The notes beneath the pieces were generated by a model that was not told where the DNA came from, ran no database searches, and was given only the letters and a program-made list of their open reading frames with translations. Of a stretch of DNA of 15,582 bases, positions 12,536 to 15,582 are shown piece after piece (the first letter of the stretch is position 1; each line of letters opens with the position of its first letter). Where the stretch lies: NCBI GenBank assembly GCA_021162505.1, contig JAGGYO010000133.1, positions 1-15,582 of the forward strand. Reading direction: 5' to 3'. Made by a program: the position numbers and the translations under genes. This stretch comes from a bacterium. GTDB taxonomy: Bacteria; AUK180.

Positions 12536-12998
12536 TTTTCCCTCCCAAAAAGATATCTATCAATATTAGACCAATGCCAATATCAATGATCATATCGGCA
12601 AAATTAAAGGTTGGCCAGGGGTATTTTCCAATAAATATCTGCAAAAAATCAAAAACACCGCCATGTATCAATCTGTCAAAAAAATTACCAAAACCACCAC
12701 CGAGAATAAGTGCAAAAGCCCATTTTTCTAATTTACCGAGCTTATTGAACGATAAATAGATAAACAAAAAAAATACTGTAAGGGAAACGAACATAATAAG
12801 GACCTTAATAGTAAATGGAAATCGTTCAAATATCCCAAAAAGCAGCCCAAAGTTTTTCACCCATCTTATTTCAAACACATTCTTAATAATAATAATAATA
12901 TTATATGGACTTCCTAATAATTTTTGGAATAATATCTTAGTTAAAAGGTCTACTAAAAATGCTCCAATAGCAATGATAAAAAAGTGAAATTTTTTCAA
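12516..12998 (-). CDS. lspA: Lipoprotein signal peptidase (signal peptidase II)
   Basis: LspA is the inner-membrane aspartyl protease that removes the signal peptide from diacylglyceryl-modified prolipoproteins. The 160-residue protein has four hydrophobic segments (about 5-24, 61-82, 93-108, 134-150). Catalytic aspartates are visible as D108 in GGFGNFFDRLIHGG and D135 in FNFADMIIDIG; the N-terminal D17/TK21 and the VKNFGLLFGIF block (47-57) also match the family. The start codon is TTG (12998-12996), placed directly after the TAA of the upstream zinc-finger gene, and no ATG or GTG fits better. A short ATT trinucleotide run encodes five consecutive isoleucines at 34-38. Confidence 0.95.
   Translation of the reverse strand: MKKFHFFIIAIGAFLVDLLTKILFQKLLGSPYNIIIIIKNVFEIRWVKNFGLLFGIFERFPFTIKVLIMFVSLTVFFLFIYLSFNKLGKLEKWAFALILGGGFGNFFDRLIHGGVFDFLQIFIGKYPWPTFNFADMIIDIGIGLILIDIFLGGKNAPDPH
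12540..12546 (-). promoter_or_regulatory. Ribosome binding site for lgt (GGGAGGG)
   Basis: A GGGAGGG lies 4 bases upstream of the lgt ATG on the minus strand, inside the last codons of lspA (GGK). It supports the ATG at 12535 as the lgt start and indicates that lgt can be initiated independently of lspA readthrough. Confidence 0.75.
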
Positions 12999-13367
12999 TT
13001 ACTGTACCTGTCCCGACTTCTCCAATTCTTCACGACATTTAACGCAGTATCTTGCCCATGGCTTGGCTTCCAATCTTTTTCGGCTGATCTTTTTTCCACA
13101 TTTCTCGCAGGTTCCATAGGTATTATTTTCTATTTTAAGTAAAGCATCATTAACCTGCTCCAAGATCGATTGGTCAACATTCATAATATTAAATGCCATG
13201 GGTTTTTCATATTCATCATTTGCAATATAACTCGGATCATCAGGGTAATGCGAAAGGTTGCTTCCCGGCTTAAAAGTAGTTTCATTGAGTCCATCAATGT
13301 TCTCTTCGATCTTTTTCTTAACATCGACCAGCACCTTTTTAAATTTTTCAATGGATCTTTTTTCCAT
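12999..13367 (-). CDS. TraR/DksA-family zinc-finger protein
   Basis: This 122-residue protein has a helical, charged N-terminal part (about 1-30 and 60-80) and a C-terminal zinc finger CEKCGKKISRKRLEAKPWAR followed by YCVKC (C87, C90, C108, C111), the DksA/TraR C4 signature. DksA-like proteins enter the RNA polymerase secondary channel and modulate transcription, in some bacteria with ppGpp. The N-terminal half lacks the long coiled-coil of full DksA (151 residues in E. coli), so it is a short family member like those found next to lspA and ileS in many genomes. Its ATG directly follows the ileS TAA, and the GGGAGGG ribosome binding site is inside the last ileS codons. A regulatory role is likely, but its targets are unknown. 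Confidence 0.88.
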   Translation of the reverse strand: MEKRSIEKFKKVLVDVKKKIEENIDGLNETTFKPGSNLSHYPDDPSYIANDEYEKPMAFNIMNVDQSILEQVNDALLKIENNTYGTCEKCGKKISRKRLEAKPWARYCVKCREELEKSGQVQ

Positions 13368-15582
13368 TTATCCCTCCCATTTATCTATTTGAGTTTGGCA
13401 TTTGGAGCAAACTCCTGATTCTGAAAAATCAATGCTATGTTTCCAGCACCGAGGGCATTTTTCTCCCTCTGCTTTTGTAATTTCAATTTTATACGGTGTT
13501 TCAAGAGAATTATCAAGTCGGATTTCAACCTTTGAAACAATGAAGAACTCTTCAAGATCAAAACTTTTTATGATCCCCTCTATTTCATCTTTATAGTGAA
13601 TTACCAATTTACTGTCAAGGGAATGTCCAATGGTCTTATTATTACGCAGTTCTTCCATTTCTTTCAGTACCAAGTCCCGGATCTCGAACATAATAAAGAA
13701 TTTACTGTCAAATTGTTCCCATTTAGTATCCGCTTTTTTCCATTCTTCTAAGAAAATAGAATCTTTTGAACCGTCTAATGTAGCGTAAACCTCTTCCATG
13801 GTTATTGAAAGAATGGGTGCCATTCGTTGAGAAAATAAGGACAGAACATGATAAAGAACTGTTTGGGCAGATCTTCGGTGAATACTTTTAGGCGGCTCAG
13901 TATACAATCTTGATTTAATGATGTCAAAATATTGCGAACTAAGGGTGACGGTTATAAAATCACTGACCAAATGATAGATCTTATGGAATTCATAATTTTC
14001 AAAACTATTATCCAGCTTATTAATAAAGAGGTATAATTGGTTTAAAGCCCATTTATCAACGGTCTCCATCTCTTCATAGGGAACGCTATCCTTAGAATGG
14101 TCAAAGTCGGAAATATTCATTAAGCTAAATCTCAATTTGTTTCGAATATTTTTATATGAATCCACCATCTGATTCAATACATTATATGAAAATTTAAAAT
14201 CCTCGGTATAATCAATACTTGCGACCCACAAACGGAGTATCTCTGCTCCATATTTATCAATAACATCAAGGGGAGATATAACATTTCCCAATGATTTGGA
14301 CATTGGTTTCCCATTGGAATCAAGAGAAAATCCATGGGTTATCACCTTTTTATAAGGTGCTTTATCGGTAATAATAGTAGCGGGCCACATTGATGATTGG
14401 AACCACCCTCTATATTGATCGGATCCTTCAATATAAAGATCAACTGGTGTTTCTTCTTTCATTTTATTTTTAACGACTGCATACCATGAAACGCCTGAGT
14501 CAAACCAAACATCTAATATATTTTTCCCTTTTTTAATATGTTTTGATCCGCATTTTGGGCATACGAGCTCCTTTGGTGTTAATTCATTAAGATCTTTTTC
14601 AAACCAAATATCACTGGAATTTTCTCGGATCTTATGAACCAATTCATTGGTAAATTTGGGATCAATAAATTCTTCTTCGCAATCTTCACAAACCAAAGAA
14701 GGTATGGGTACTCCCCAACTTCTCTGCCTCGAAATGCACCAGTCCACACGATTCTCTATCATATTAGTGAATCTTACTTCTCCCCACTTTGGGATCCATT
14801 TTGTTTCCTTGGTATTTTTTACCACATTCTTTTTTAATTTTGGGTCCATTGTGTCAATGAACCATTGGGGAGTAGCTCTGAATATCAAAGGATTGTGGCA
14901 TCTCCAGCAATGAGGGTACGAATGTTTTATCTCTTTTTGTGCAATAAGCAGATCTTTATCCCTTAATTTTTCAATGATCTTTTCATTTACATCAAAGACA
15001 AATTCACCTTTTAATTCAGGGAAGTCATCCGTATATCTTCCCTTGTCATCAACAGGAGAAAAGATATCTAAATTATATTTTTTCCCAACTTCATAGTCAT
15101 CTGCGCCGTGTCCGGGGGCAGTATGTACACAACCTGTTCCCTGCTCTAAAGTAACATGGTCTCCCAATATTATGGGGCAATGCTTATTAAAGAAGGGATG
15201 TTCGTATTTTAAATTTTCAAGCTCTATACCTTTTACTGTTTTAATGACTTCATAATTCTCTATATCCATTTCCTTCAATGCATTTTCCATTAAATCTTTG
15301 GCGAGGATCAATATCCCCTTATTGCTTTTTACAAAATTATAATCAAAATTGGGATGAACACTTACTGCCAAATTGGCGGGAATAGTCCATGGTGTAGTGG
15401 TCCAAATAACTATAAAAAGATCTTTCTTGTCAAGAATTTTGAATTTAACATAAATACTGGGGGAAGAATGATCTTCATACTCAACTTCTGCATCAGCAAG
15501 AGCCGTTTCGCAGGAAGGACACCAATGAATTGGTTTTTTCCCCTTATAAATGAATCCCTTTTCATATATCTTATTAAAAGCA
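13368..15582 (-). CDS. ileS: Isoleucyl-tRNA synthetase, 5' end off the window
   Basis: IleRS charges tRNA-Ile with isoleucine and edits valine. About 737 residues are visible; about 190-200 N-terminal ones, including the HIGH motif, lie outside the window. The open frame continues past the ATG at 15371 to the edge (reading KPIHWCPSCETALADAEVEY and then IWTTTPWTIPANLAVSVHP), so that ATG is internal. Visible motifs are WTTTPWT and GCVHTAPGHGADDY of the editing domain, DWCISRQRSWGVPIP, DVWFDSGVSWY, the KMSKS-type loop GKPMSKSLGN (near 14300), and the C-terminal zinc finger CPRCW...CSKC typical of bacterial IleRS. It heads the visible part of the lipoprotein operon, an arrangement (ileS next to lspA) common in bacteria. 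Confidence 0.97.
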   Translation of the reverse strand, partial: AFNKIYEKGFIYKGKKPIHWCPSCETALADAEVEYEDHSSPSIYVKFKILDKKDLFIVIWTTTPWTIPANLAVSVHPNFDYNFVKSNKGILILAKDLMENALKEMDIENYEVIKTVKGIELENLKYEHPFFNKHCPIILGDHVTLEQGTGCVHTAPGHGADDYEVGKKYNLDIFSPVDDKGRYTDDFPELKGEFVFDVNEKIIEKLRDKDLLIAQKEIKHSYPHCWRCHNPLIFRATPQWFIDTMDPKLKKNVVKNTKETKWIPKWGEVRFTNMIENRVDWCISRQRSWGVPIPSLVCEDCEEEFIDPKFTNELVHKIRENSSDIWFEKDLNELTPKELVCPKCGSKHIKKGKNILDVWFDSGVSWYAVVKNKMKEETPVDLYIEGSDQYRGWFQSSMWPATIITDKAPYKKVITHGFSLDSNGKPMSKSLGNVISPLDVIDKYGAEILRLWVASIDYTEDFKFSYNVLNQMVDSYKNIRNKLRFSLMNISDFDHSKDSVPYEEMETVDKWALNQLYLFINKLDNSFENYEFHKIYHLVSDFITVTLSSQYFDIIKSRLYTEPPKSIHRRSAQTVLYHVLSLFSQRMAPILSITMEEVYATLDGSKDSIFLEEWKKADTKWEQFDSKFFIMFEIRDLVLKEMEELRNNKTIGHSLDSKLVIHYKDEIEGIIKSFDLEEFFIVSKVEIRLDNSLETPYKIEITKAEGEKCPRCWKHSIDFSESGVCSKCQTQIDKWEG

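Noticed and set aside
15369..15371. ATG at 15371 as the start of ileS
   Set aside because: The frame continues to the window edge with conserved IleRS sequence including WTTTPWT, so this methionine codon would be internal to the synthetase.

Overview
The window is AT-rich bacterial DNA with very compact gene packing: most neighbouring genes overlap or touch. An outer-membrane secretion signature (a PorV/PorQ-like beta-barrel next to a secreted protein with a type IX-style C-terminal sorting domain) points to a didermic bacterium of the Fibrobacteres-Chlorobi-Bacteroidetes (FCB) neighbourhood, possibly one of its uncultured candidate phyla. That placement is an inference and has not been tested by any search.

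Layout. (1) Positions 1-5965, minus strand, is one tightly packed block read right to left: smpB, ssrA (tmRNA), an N-acetylmuramoyl-L-alanine amidase, murI, rph, a large B12-binding-like/radical SAM/DUF2344 fusion protein, and the first codons of another exported protein at the window edge. It combines ribosome rescue, peptidoglycan metabolism and RNA processing. (2) Positions 5966-6076 form a short divergent promoter region. It holds a nearly ideal sigma70-type promoter pointing right and a good one pointing left into smpB-ssrA. (3) Positions 6077-10124, plus strand, encode the secreted sorting-domain protein, the PorV/PorQ-like protein, rsmG and a RdgB/HAM1-type nucleotide-housecleaning enzyme. 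(4) Positions 10125-10559 lie between two convergent gene blocks and hold a composite of repeats and hairpins about 400 bp long, bounded by about 30-bp imperfect inverted repeats. (5) Positions 10560-15582, minus strand, are a second compact operon read right to left: ileS (5' part off the window), a TraR/DksA-type zinc-finger protein, lspA, lgt, an unrecognised small membrane protein, and an RluD-type pseudouridine synthase. lspA and lgt together cover two steps of lipoprotein maturation.

The most unusual feature is how tmRNA is embedded in the first block. Its predicted 5' end is one base after the smpB stop codon, and its encoded CCA end is five bases before the start codon of the amidase. 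No terminator or convincing internal promoter is visible, so processing of one transcript may produce both a mature tmRNA and an almost leaderless amidase message. The other point worth attention is the mosaic repeat element between the convergent operons. I see no CRISPR array, prophage, transposase or obvious defence system in this window; most of the rest is ordinary housekeeping content.
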